Shown: positions 8,868-16,490 of the stretch, in pieces | How positions within the stretch are numbered: the stretch's first letter is position 1 | How the letters are laid out: each line of letters opens with the position of its first letter | NCBI RefSeq assembly: GCF_002979865.1 | Contig: NZ_PCPZ01000004.1 | Coordinates: 248,001 to 312,000 of the forward strand | Direction of reading: 5' to 3' | Origin: Arthrobacter sp. MYb214 | Lineage (GTDB): Bacteria; Actinomycetota; Actinomycetes; Actinomycetales; Micrococcaceae | DNA length: 64,000 nt | Translations under genes and position numbers: made by a program | The notes under the pieces: model-generated | Seen by the model: only the letters and a program-made list of their open reading frames with translations | What the model was told of the DNA's origin: nothing | Databases searched by the model: none

Positions 8868-9563
8868 CTAAGACGATTCTTGATTTTTGTCAGGATATTG
8901 CTTAGAGGCGCATCGAACCCCCTTCTGCACAGGAGCATAAGCATCAGCATAGTAAGTCTTGCCATTGTAGACAATTGTTCCGAGGGTGCGACCTGACCAA
9001 GTGGTCGTTTTTGCAGATTTACATGTCAGCGCGTGATTTGTCTGCTGGAAGACAGTCGGGTAGTAGGTGCCATTATGTTTACCAGCTTTTATCTTTTGGG
9101 CTGGCTGGCCAATCGCGCGACCACCCTTGACCCACCACGCAAGCCGCTTAAAACGTGCCTGGGAAGAATGGTGGATCGCAGTGACTTTCTTGGTGCAATA
9201 GGTAGTGGATTTGAAGCCACCCGTCTCGTACTTCCCGGATTTTCTGGTGTGAAAACCTTCGGCCACGATCTTGCAAGGCCCATAGTTAACCTTTGCCATG
9301 GTCCCCACGTTGAATCCCGCTTGACGCAGTTCATCCATCATGTTCATTTTGGCTACTGCTTCGGCAGGTGATGCCGCTTCAATGTAGTTGGATTCTGCAG
9401 AGGTCTTTTCGGAGAAAAAATCTTTCGTTGAAAGGGCGTATTCCGAGGACTGCTGCAACGTGTAGGTTTCGCCAACCGGAGTTTCAACAGCTTGCGCCGT
9501 CCCTGGCGATACAGTCACCAAATACAATGCAAGGGGTAATGCGACAAAGGAAAATTTCATCAT
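8868..9563 (-). CDS. Secreted protein of unknown function
   Basis: 231 residues with a clear Sec signal peptide: MMKFS, a hydrophobic core, and a likely cleavage after TAQA near residue 25. The mature part has four cysteines (in the GPCKI, TYCTK, LTCKS and VRCAS contexts), suggesting two disulfides, and is basic and rich in K, T, Y and G. No catalytic motif or known family is apparent. The Shine-Dalgarno is weak. Lower-GC composition and position in a gene-poor segment suggest accessory or acquired DNA. It is followed 22 bp later by a small ORF, likely co-transcribed. A toxin, inhibitor or surface role is possible, but nothing in the sequence decides it. Confidence 0.65.
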   Translation of the reverse strand: MMKFSFVALPLALYLVTVSPGTAQAVETPVGETYTLQQSSEYALSTKDFFSEKTSAESNYIEAASPAEAVAKMNMMDELRQAGFNVGTMAKVNYGPCKIVAEGFHTRKSGKYETGGFKSTTYCTKKVTAIHHSSQARFKRLAWWVKGGRAIGQPAQKIKAGKHNGTYYPTVFQQTNHALTCKSAKTTTWSGRTLGTIVYNGKTYYADAYAPVQKGVRCASKQYPDKNQESS

Positions 9564-9705
9564 TATGGTCTAAGTTGAATATTAAACATTTAGATATGAA
9601 TGGGACGTTTTTATTATCGATAGTAGTGTAACCGATTTTCGAGAATCTACCATTGGTCCAAGTCCGCACATGGAATTTAGGTTCCACGGCCGCGGGGTGC
9701 GGTTA

Positions 9706-9930
9706 TTAGGAACTTTGGCCATTCTGATACCCCTGGTAGCCCTGATCGCAGCTCTCCTTCCATGCCGTAATCATGATGCCCAAATTCTCCTTCGCACGGT
9801 CGATGCCGTTGGTTACGAGATCTTGGGCCGCGCCTTCGTATTTCTCGATGGTTAGACATAAGGTTCTGCTTACAAGGAGCCCATAACCGTCAGCCGGAGC
9901 TGCGATATAGGAGTCAAGCGAAATTAATAG
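9706..9930 (-). pseudogene. Open remnant without a start codon
   Basis: On the minus strand a 74-codon open stretch between an in-frame TGA (9931-9933) and a TAA (9706-9708) reads like real protein. It contains SYIAAPADGYGLLVSRTLC, then LTIEKYEGAAQDLVTNGID, RAKENLGIMITAWKESC and DQGYQGYQNGQSS. No plausible ATG/GTG/TTG with a ribosome-binding site opens it, so it looks like the 3' part of a decayed or truncated gene. I recognise no family. It lies just upstream of the secreted-protein gene on the same strand. Confidence 0.35.
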
Positions 9931-10460
9931 TCACAATTCAGTCACTCCGGATGTTTTAAGCCCGACGTTAATGCATATAGGACAGGCTCGACTTAGCCCC
10001 TCAGCCGACCGATTCACATCGGGGTCACTAAATCAGGTCGCAGATGGCACCTAGATCGTAAGACTTGTGGACGGACCAGGCTGTTGCCGAGGACCGCGGA
10101 TAAAAGTATTGAGAAATTCAGGACATGATAGCCCCGGGGGGCGAATCGGGGTTAGATTCACGAACGACTTTCAATGCCAAAATGTATACCCTTTTCGATA
10201 TGTCCATCCATGAAAGCGTGTGTGAGCGGAGCCAAAAGTTGCAGGTGAGCGAGCTGCGATCGACCGGAACAAGTGTTTGCCGAACGTGGGGTATCGTCAT
10301 GGTAAGTAGTGCCTCCGAGGTGGAACAAGGGCAAGGCGCTATTGAGGCCAGAGGGCGGGTCGTTGATCCAATCTGTTCAATAAAGGGCGAGTAGCTCTGT
10401 AGGGCAGCTCACTTAAAGTGGGCACCCAACTACCCGACTATCCGCCGGCCGGTTAAAATC

Positions 10461-10540
10461 GTAACCCCGGCGAATTGCTTTGCCGGGGTTACTCGATCAT
10501 CACTCGCACCTTCATGAGGTATTTACCACTGTAGGGTGCA
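10461..10540 (+). repeat. Hairpin-tail repeat, copy 1
   Basis: An 11-bp perfect stem (GTAACCCCGGC 10461-10471 with GCCGGGGTTAC 10482-10492) is followed directly by the conserved tail TCATCACTCGCACCTTCATG (10497-10516), then AGGTATTTACCACTGTAG. Copies 2 and 3 carry the same tail after unrelated stems. CGGTTAAA precedes this copy and also copy 3. It could be a terminator with a conserved trailer, or a mobile or recombination element; unresolved. Confidence 0.7.
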
Positions 10541-10653
10541 AAGCTATGCCGGCGCTGAGCGCCAACTGCAGGTTTGGGGAATTGCTTCAACTCCATGAGG
10601 GCGGGCCGCAGGGCCGGCGGACTGCTGGACACGAGCAAAAAGGTTTTGGATAC

Positions 10654-10738
10654 AGAAACTGGCACTGTCGCAAGACCGACAGTGCCAGTTTCTACGTCAT
10701 CACTCGCACCTTCATGAGGTACTTAATACTCTAAGTTG
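10654..10738 (+). repeat. Hairpin-tail repeat, copy 2
   Basis: A perfect 17-bp stem (AGAAACTGGCACTGTCG 10654-10670 with its complement 10677-10693, 6-nt loop) is followed by TCATCACTCGCACCTTCATG (10697-10716) and AGGTACTTAATACTCTAAG. It lies 201 bp after copy 1 in the same orientation and immediately beyond the 3' end of the MFS gene. The stem sequence differs entirely from those of copies 1 and 3 while the tail is conserved. Confidence 0.7.
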
Positions 10739-10797
10739 GCATTCTGTGGATGCGGTAAGCATGCACTGCGCGTAGGCCATGGATCCCTGGAGGTGAA

Positions 10798-12216
10798 CTA
10801 GATCTTCTCCGGGGCGGGCTTGGCCAGTGCCGGGATGCACAGGGCGATCAACCCCGCCAGCAAGGAGAGTCCCGCACCGAGCCACAGGGTCATGTGGAAC
10901 CCGGCTTCGGAGGGCAGCACCGTGCCGTGGAAGTCGGTGGTCATCTGGGCCAAAACCAGGCCAATCACTGCCGCACCCGAGGTGGTACCCAGCGAACGCA
11001 TCAGGGTGTTGAAGCCGTTGGCGGCACCGGTTTCGCTGCGTGGCACTGCGCCCATGATGATGGCTGGCATTGCGCCGTAGGCCAGGGCCACGCCAGAGTT
11101 GATGACCAGGCTGGTGATCAGCAGGCCCCAGAGGCTGCCCATGCCAATCTGGCCCACCGCGTAGCCAGCGGACATGATGAAAATACCCAGCACCAGGGTG
11201 AACTTTGGGCCCTTGGCGCTGGTCAGTCGACCGCCCACAGGGGAGAGGAAGAGCATCATCAGGCCGGCTGGAGCCATCCAGAGGCCGGCGGCCAGTACGC
11301 CCTGCCCCAGTCCGTAGCCTGCCTCGGTAGGCATCTGCAGGATCTGCGGCATCACCAGCGAGCTGGAATACATGCCGAAGCCCACGAAGATCGAGGCGAT
11401 ATTGGTCAACAGCACCCGGGGTATTGCGGCGGTGCGCAGGTCCACCAGCGGTGCACTGGTGCGTAGTTCCCATACTCCCCACAGCAGGAAGACGATGACC
11501 GCGCCGATCAGCAGGCTCAGTACCAGCGGGGAAGCCCAGCCCCAGGTGGAGCCCTTGGAAACGCCGAGCATCAGGGCGATCAAGCCGATGGCCAGGCCGA
11601 TGGCACCAAGCCAATCGAAGCGGGTTTTCGCGCCGATGGTTGGAATTGCCGGAATGAACTTCAAGATCAGTGCGGCCACCACAACGGTAATCGCCGAACC
11701 GAAGAAGAACAGCACGCGCCAGGAAGAGAACTCGATCAGCGCTGCGGAGAGCGGCAGGCCGATCGCACCGCCCACACCAAGGGTGGCTGAAACCGTGGCG
11801 ATGGCTGCCGGCAGATGCGCCTTATCCACGAGGTCGCGCAACATTGCGATACCCAGAGGGATCATGCCTGAACCAAAGCCTTGCAAGGCCCGGCCGATGA
11901 TCATGACGGTGACATTTGGTGCCAGGGCACAGATGATTCCACCGAGGATCAGCGGGATGGCCAGGATCAGGATCATTCGGCGTTTGCCGAACATATCACC
12001 GAGACGACCGGAAATCGGCATCACTACGGCAGCTGCCAGCAGGGTCGCGGTGATGATCCATGCGGTGTTATCCGGTGAGGTGCTGAAGATTCCAGGCAGC
12101 TGGGGGATCAGTGGGGCAACCATCGTCTGGGTGAGCGATGAGGCGATGCCTGCCGTGGCGAGGATGCCGACGGCGAGTCCGGATTTCGGATGTCCGGTGG
12201 GGGTGGGGTTGGGCAC
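10798..12216 (-). CDS. MFS multidrug efflux transporter, DHA2 (14-TMS) type
   Basis: 472 residues from a GTG start preceded by GGAAGG at good spacing. The multi-helix profile fits 14 segments. The MFS motif A loop (SGRLGDMFGKRRM) and the motif C-like ATLGVGGAIGLPLSAAL are present, placing it with EmrB/QacA-type proton antiporters for hydrophobic compounds or drugs. It is divergent from a MarR gene, and the 67-bp intergenic region is filled by a large palindrome, so MarR repression relieved by a ligand is the expected control. Hairpin-tail repeats lie beyond both ends of the MFS/MarR pair. Confidence 0.85.
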   Translation of the reverse strand: MPNPTPTGHPKSGLAVGILATAGIASSLTQTMVAPLIPQLPGIFSTSPDNTAWIITATLLAAAVVMPISGRLGDMFGKRRMILILAIPLILGGIICALAPNVTVMIIGRALQGFGSGMIPLGIAMLRDLVDKAHLPAAIATVSATLGVGGAIGLPLSAALIEFSSWRVLFFFGSAITVVVAALILKFIPAIPTIGAKTRFDWLGAIGLAIGLIALMLGVSKGSTWGWASPLVLSLLIGAVIVFLLWGVWELRTSAPLVDLRTAAIPRVLLTNIASIFVGFGMYSSSLVMPQILQMPTEAGYGLGQGVLAAGLWMAPAGLMMLFLSPVGGRLTSAKGPKFTLVLGIFIMSAGYAVGQIGMGSLWGLLITSLVINSGVALAYGAMPAIIMGAVPRSETGAANGFNTLMRSLGTTSGAAVIGLVLAQMTTDFHGTVLPSEAGFHMTLWLGAGLSLLAGLIALCIPALAKPAPEKI

Positions 12217-12233
12217 AAGAGCCTTCCGGGATA

Positions 12234-12270
12234 AATGTGTAAGCTACATACTGTATGTATTTTACACATT
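12234..12270. promoter_or_regulatory. Large palindromic operator between MFS and MarR genes
   Basis: AATGTGTAA (12234-12242) is mirrored by TTTACACATT (12261-12270), with TACATAC TG TATGTA at the centre, giving an almost fully palindromic 37-bp element. It lies between the MFS start (12216) and the MarR Shine-Dalgarno (12271), so bound MarR would block both promoters. Confidence 0.75.
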
Positions 12271-12283
12271 GGAGAAGTTCGGA

Positions 12284-12721
12284 ATGAAGCGCCATCTGGA
12301 ACAGATCGAATACGAGCAGCTCATGCTCAGCCGCTACACCATCGCGCAGCAGCGCCAGTTCGGTGGTGTCGATCGCAGCGTGTACCTGCTGATGAGTCGC
12401 ATTCAGGCCCAGGGTCCGCTGAGTATCGCGGAACTAAGCCACGGGCTGAGGTTGGACAACTCCACCCTGCAACGCCAGGTAACCCATGGAATCGACGATG
12501 GCTACCTAGAACGCATCGCAGATCCCGATGGCCATATTGCGCGTAAGATCACGCTGACCGACCTGGGGTTGGCGAAGCTGGAGCATGCCCGCGAAGTAAC
12601 CCTCCATGCCCTGGATCGAATCCTGAATGAGTGGGAGGCTGAGGATGTTGAGCAGTTCGCCGGCTACCTGCAGCGCTTCAACGCTTCCATCGAGGAGTAC
12701 CGCGACTCCCAGCGGGACTAA
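12284..12721 (+). CDS. MarR-family transcriptional repressor
   Basis: 145 residues from the ATG at 12284, preceded by GGAG. The winged helix is visible in LSIAELSHGLRLDNSTLQRQ (about 49-68), then the wing with DPDGHIARKITLTDLG and a C-terminal dimerisation helix. Family members repress divergent efflux genes and let go on binding a phenolic or other ligand. Here it almost certainly controls the divergent DHA2 transporter through the 37-bp palindrome and represses itself. A long in-frame extension upstream (from 11372) runs antisense through the transporter gene and is not real. Confidence 0.88.
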   Translation: MKRHLEQIEYEQLMLSRYTIAQQRQFGGVDRSVYLLMSRIQAQGPLSIAELSHGLRLDNSTLQRQVTHGIDDGYLERIADPDGHIARKITLTDLGLAKLEHAREVTLHALDRILNEWEAEDVEQFAGYLQRFNASIEEYRDSQRD

Positions 12722-12742
12722 TCACGAACTCGGTTAAAGAAA

Positions 12743-12820
12743 GATTCCCGCCGGGCAATATCCGACGGGAATCCTTACGATCATCACTCGCACCTTCAAG
12801 AGGTGTTCTAAACTCTAATG
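12743..12820 (+). repeat. Hairpin-tail repeat, copy 3
   Basis: A stem with one mismatch (GATTCCCGCCGG 12743-12754, CCGACGGGAATC 12762-12773) is followed by the tail TCATCACTCGCACCTTCAAG (12781-12800) and AGGTGTTCTAAACTCTAATG. It starts 22 bp after the MarR stop and could terminate that gene. It has the same orientation as copies 1 and 2, and CGGTTAAA precedes it as in copy 1. Confidence 0.7.
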
Positions 12821-12974
12821 CCGCTTTCTGTGCCATTCCTTTGGCAGAGCTAGCTATTAGCGATGCACGTGAAAAGCATCTGCGAGCCAGACAAATGCAC
12901 ATAAGCAGGCCCCGAACTTCGCTCGAACTACAGTCAAAAGACCATAGGTGCAGGTCTCAAGAGTGCCTAGGCTG

Positions 12975-14144
12975 ATGGGTATGACTTCAACCCAGCATTC
13001 GATGCCCTGCAAGGTGGCCATTGTGCCCGACTCCTTCAAGGGAAGTGCCCGCGCCAGCGGGGTAGCCGCGGCCTTGGCACGAGGCTTCAGCAAGGGTGCG
13101 GCTAGCCGGTCGCGGGCGGTCGAGATTACCGCGGTGCCCTTCGCCGACGGCGGCGAGGGAACCCTTGAAGCGCTGATCGACACCTGGGGGACCGAGGCGA
13201 TCGCACTGGAGACCACCGACGCCTTGGGGCGCCCGGTCACCTCCCGGCTGGGGCTTTCGGCCGACGGGAAAATCGCGGTGGTGGAAGCGGCCGAAGCAGC
13301 CGGGTTGCCGCAGGTGAGCGACGTGCCACGGCAACCACTGGATGCCACTACCTATGGGTTGGGCACACTGGTATCTCACGCGCTGGACCTAGGGGTCGCC
13401 CGGATCATCCTGTGCCTAGGCGGTTCAGCAACCACCGATGGCGGAACGGGTTTGCTCAGCGCACTGGGCGCAAAATTCTTGGACGCCAACGGGGAGCAGC
13501 TTCCCGCAGGGGGCGGGGCACTGAACCAGCTGTCGCGGATCGACGTTTCGCAGCTGGATGCCCGGGCCGGGCAGGTTAACTGGCAAATCGCCTGCGATGT
13601 CACCAACCCGCTACTGGGCGCCAAGGGTGCGGCTGCGATCTTCGGTCCGCAAAAGGGCGCCAGTGAAAATGATGTCCAGATTCTGGATCAGGGGTTGGCG
13701 CAACTGGCCGATGTTTTGGAAGCCAATACCGGCCGGGCACTGCGTGAGCAGCCGGGCATGGGGGCTGCCGGCGGGATTGCGGTGAGCCTAGGGTCCTACT
13801 TCGAGGTGGAGCTGGTGCCGGGCTGGGATTTGGTGGCCAAGGTACTTGGTGCCCATGAAATTCTGGCCGACGCTGACCTGGTGATCACCGGTGAAGGCCG
13901 GCTGGATGCGCAATCCTTGGACGGCAAGGTAGTTTCCGGGGTGCTGCAGGCTGCCGGTGAACAGGCCGAGGTGATCGTGGTGGCCGGTTCGGTGCAGCTG
14001 TCCGATGAGCAGCTGGAGGCCTCGGGAATCCTGGCCGCGTACTCGATTGCGCCAGGTCCGGCCACGCTGGCAGAACTTTCAGCAAACACCATGGAGCTAG
14101 CCGAGCGCACAGCTTTCAGCGTGGCCCGAACCTTCCTGCGCTAG
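12975..14144 (+). CDS. glxK: Glycerate kinase
   Basis: About 389 residues; ATGs at 12975, 12981 and 13002 and a GTG at 12948 are in frame, and homologues begin close to KVAIVPDSFKGS, so the exact start is uncertain. The glycerate kinase family signature is plain: PDSFKGSARAS at the N-terminus, PFADGGEGTLEAL, LGGSATTDGGTGLLSALG, and GEGRLDAQSLDGKV near the C-terminus. It phosphorylates D-glycerate (most relatives make 2-phosphoglycerate), feeding glyoxylate or glucarate-derived carbon into glycolysis. It stands alone and converges on the GntR gene with 3 bp between them. CdaR, which controls such genes in E. coli, is at 45.0 kb. Confidence 0.88.
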   Translation: MGMTSTQHSMPCKVAIVPDSFKGSARASGVAAALARGFSKGAASRSRAVEITAVPFADGGEGTLEALIDTWGTEAIALETTDALGRPVTSRLGLSADGKIAVVEAAEAAGLPQVSDVPRQPLDATTYGLGTLVSHALDLGVARIILCLGGSATTDGGTGLLSALGAKFLDANGEQLPAGGGALNQLSRIDVSQLDARAGQVNWQIACDVTNPLLGAKGAAAIFGPQKGASENDVQILDQGLAQLADVLEANTGRALREQPGMGAAGGIAVSLGSYFEVELVPGWDLVAKVLGAHEILADADLVITGEGRLDAQSLDGKVVSGVLQAAGEQAEVIVVAGSVQLSDEQLEASGILAAYSIAPGPATLAELSANTMELAERTAFSVARTFLR

Positions 14145-14147
14145 GCG

Positions 14148-14819
14148 CTAGAAAATATCCAGCTTGAGCAGGCCGGCATCCAGAATAATCTTGGCCGAAG
14201 CCTCATAGTGGGTTCGCAAGCGCGCAGCCAAGGCAGGTGCATCCCGATCAAGTGCCGCCTGCAGCATGGCCTCATGCTCGGCCTCAACATTTCGGTGCGT
14301 GGCACCCTGCGAAGCGGCCGCCCAACGCCGGTAGAGCAAGGTGGAATTGGCCAGGTTGGCCGACAGCTCAAGGATCGGCGGGCAGGCGCATGGAGCCAGC
14401 AGCAGCTGATGGAAATCGCGGTGCGCCTTACCCCATTCAGGGGTGAACTGCTCCGGGTTATCTTGTTGCCGGCGCGGTGCCTTGGACAGCCTGTAATGCG
14501 TGGCAATCAGCGCGGACTCCCACTCCAGATCCCCGCGGGTGATGGCCAGATTGACCGCCAATTCCTCGGTGACACAGCGCAGCTCGGTCTGATCCTGCAA
14601 CTGCTGCAGGTTCAGCTCCGGTACGAAAAATCCACGGTTGGGGATCGCCGCCACCAAACCCTCACCGGAAAGCCGGGTGAGGGATTCGCGGATAACGGTG
14701 GTGCTGGTGGAAAAACGCTGGGCCAGATGCGGGGGAGCAAGGCGCTCGCCGGGCATCCACGCGCCATCAAGGATGGCTTCGCGGATGCCGGACAGGGCAG
14801 CTTCTGCTGGCCTAGCCAC
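14148..14819 (-). CDS. GntR/FadR-type regulator (FCD domain)
   Basis: 223 residues if started at the GTG at 14819, which has AAGGA at correct spacing and overlaps the hydroxylase stop by 8 bp. The N-terminal winged helix (AILDGAWMPGERLAPPHLAQ then STTVIRESLTRL) is followed by an FCD effector domain with acidic/histidine metal-site residues (RDFHQLL, LRTHYE). It is the last gene of the dioxygenase operon and is clearly paralogous to the GntR at 21926; the two share STTVIRE, RGFFVPEL/KGFFVPEL and LEWES segments. It probably represses its own operon through the palindrome at 18322. Confidence 0.86.
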   Translation of the reverse strand: MARPAEAALSGIREAILDGAWMPGERLAPPHLAQRFSTSTTVIRESLTRLSGEGLVAAIPNRGFFVPELNLQQLQDQTELRCVTEELAVNLAITRGDLEWESALIATHYRLSKAPRRQQDNPEQFTPEWGKAHRDFHQLLLAPCACPPILELSANLANSTLLYRRWAAASQGATHRNVEAEHEAMLQAALDRDAPALAARLRTHYEASAKIILDAGLLKLDIF

Positions 14820-16440
14820 GAGTTCCTTGCTTGGCGGCACCGAAGGTGCGCAGCACGGTGGCCTTGGCGCTGAGCGCTTCCAGAAGTTGGTCGACCTCGC
14901 GTGCTGGTGCAATGCCTGCTACATAGTAGTCTGGACGCACCAGCAGTACGGTACCGGTGGCGGTATCGAAGACCCGGTTGATGTCCTTGGCCCTCACGCT
15001 ATCGCCGTCCTGATTGGTGAAGACCAGCTGGGATCCGGCAGCCACCTCAATGGTGTTCCAGCCGGCCGACAGCAGCTCGTCGAGCATCACAGTGGCGCCA
15101 TTGACCTCAAGGTTTGGCTGCGGAAGCATGCGACCGGCAAAGTTCTGGGCCAGGTGCGGAACCCCGGAAACCGGTGCGGCGACGGTGCCGGTGGTGTAGT
15201 GAGGCTGCTTGAGGAAGCGCATGCCGGTTAGCCAGCGGTTCAGCGGTGGGATGATGCGGGTGCTGGTGACCACGGCATCGCGCACGCGGGTGATCACGGG
15301 GTTGGTGTTCATCACTACCCAGCCGATGCGCTTGGAAAGCTTGACCATTTCCTCGGCATGCGGGCGACGCTCGGTTTCGTAGTCATTGATGAGCACTTCG
15401 CTTGCTTCACCCTTGATGACCGCGGCCAGGCGCCAGGCAGCACCCACGGCGTCGCGGATGCCGGCGTTCAGCCCCTGCCCGGCGAAGGGCGGCATCAGGT
15501 GCGCGGCGTCGCCGGCCAACAGGATGCGTCCCTTGCGGTAGGTGTCGGCGATGCGCTGGTGTGCGGTGTAGACCGCGGCGCGGCGTACGGAGACCACGTT
15601 GGTGTCCTGGAATGATGCGACCAGGGCGGTGATGGATTCGGGGGTGATCATCGCGTCGCCATCTTCGTGATCGAAGAGCATGAATTCATAGCGGCGGCGG
15701 CCACCGACCCCGGGGACCACTACGGCCGGGCGCTGCCCGTTGCAGTGGAAGGACGCGAAAGGTTCGGGGTTGCCGGGCACATCGAGCAGATCCACCACGA
15801 TCCAGCGTTCGGTTTGGGTGGAACCCTGCAGGCCGATGCCCAGTTCGCGGCGGGTGAAGGAGCGACCGCCGTCGCAGGCAAGTACCCATTTGGCTTTGAA
15901 CTCGAGGGCGGTTTCTTCGCCTTCTGCTACTGCGTAGGGGTTCTGCCCGGTGTCTGCTGCCTTGGAGCCGTTGAATCCGGTGGTGGCTTCGCCGGTGCGG
16001 GTGGCGTGCACGATCACGTGGTCGGCATGCTGTTCGATCCTGGTGGCCGCGGTGGCGTAGTGCAGGCCCAGGTTCTGGCGCAGTGTGGCGGCCTCGTAGA
16101 GCAGGCCTTCCATGATTGGCTGGTCGAACTGGCTCTTGCCGGGCTGGCCTAGGCGGGGTGTGCCGGGGCGAACGTCGGCAATGACCTTGCCGCCCAGGCC
16201 GAAGTAGCGGGCACCGGTGTCCATGAGCATCTGCGGTCCCAGCTCATCCATGATTCCCAGGTGCGCCATGACGCGCAGGGTTTCATCGGTGGCGCTGATG
16301 GCACGTGGCTCATCGCCACTGCCCGGGTTCTTCTCGATCAATGCAACCTGCAGGCCGGTATCTGCCAGCAGGTTGGCGGCGGTCAGGCCGGTGGGACCCG
16401 AGCCGATGACCAGGACGTCGATTTCATGAGACTGTGCCAC
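14812..16440 (-). CDS. Class A FAD aromatic hydroxylase (MhpA/TfdB-like)
   Basis: 542 residues. FAD-binding GxGxxG at 13-18 (GSGPTG), the DG motif ACDGGRS at 188-194, and GDAAHLMPP at 310-318 followed by GQGLN are those of phenol and 3-(3-hydroxyphenyl)propionate hydroxylases. A C-terminal thioredoxin-like region ends with the VLLVRPDYYVAG segment typical of the group. It would add an ortho hydroxyl to a phenol using NAD(P)H and O2. It sits between the FAH hydrolase (50 bp upstream) and the GntR gene (8-bp overlap), and would supply the catecholic or hydroquinone-type substrate for the extradiol dioxygenase. The true substrate is not determined. Confidence 0.85.
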   Translation of the reverse strand: MAQSHEIDVLVIGSGPTGLTAANLLADTGLQVALIEKNPGSGDEPRAISATDETLRVMAHLGIMDELGPQMLMDTGARYFGLGGKVIADVRPGTPRLGQPGKSQFDQPIMEGLLYEAATLRQNLGLHYATAATRIEQHADHVIVHATRTGEATTGFNGSKAADTGQNPYAVAEGEETALEFKAKWVLACDGGRSFTRRELGIGLQGSTQTERWIVVDLLDVPGNPEPFASFHCNGQRPAVVVPGVGGRRRYEFMLFDHEDGDAMITPESITALVASFQDTNVVSVRRAAVYTAHQRIADTYRKGRILLAGDAAHLMPPFAGQGLNAGIRDAVGAAWRLAAVIKGEASEVLINDYETERRPHAEEMVKLSKRIGWVVMNTNPVITRVRDAVVTSTRIIPPLNRWLTGMRFLKQPHYTTGTVAAPVSGVPHLAQNFAGRMLPQPNLEVNGATVMLDELLSAGWNTIEVAAGSQLVFTNQDGDSVRAKDINRVFDTATGTVLLVRPDYYVAGIAPAREVDQLLEALSAKATVLRTFGAAKQGTRG

Positions 16441-16490
16441 TGCCCGCTACTTCCTTTGTGCTTCGTGTATTAACAGTGCGCGGCTGCGCG

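Noticed and set aside
8456-8974. Longer start for the small ORF after the secreted-protein gene
   Set aside because: It would overlap the secreted-protein gene by over 100 bp, whereas ATG 8845 has a good ribosome-binding site.
10125-10394. 89-codon plus-strand frame
   Set aside because: No ribosome-binding site, no recognisable composition or motif; probably chance in the gene-poor stretch.
10461-10740. CRISPR array
   Set aside because: Only two tails 201 bp apart, with different hairpins between; spacing and repeat structure do not fit, and there are no cas genes.
7658-10797. tRNA or attachment site bounding the low-GC stretch
   Set aside because: I looked for T-arm and acceptor patterns and found none; no repeated ends bracket the region apart from the hairpin tails at its right side.
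10461-12820. Hairpin-tail repeats as integron attC sites
   Set aside because: The tails lack the RYYYAAC core and the bulged stem plan of attC, and no integrase is present; kept as an unexplained repeat instead.
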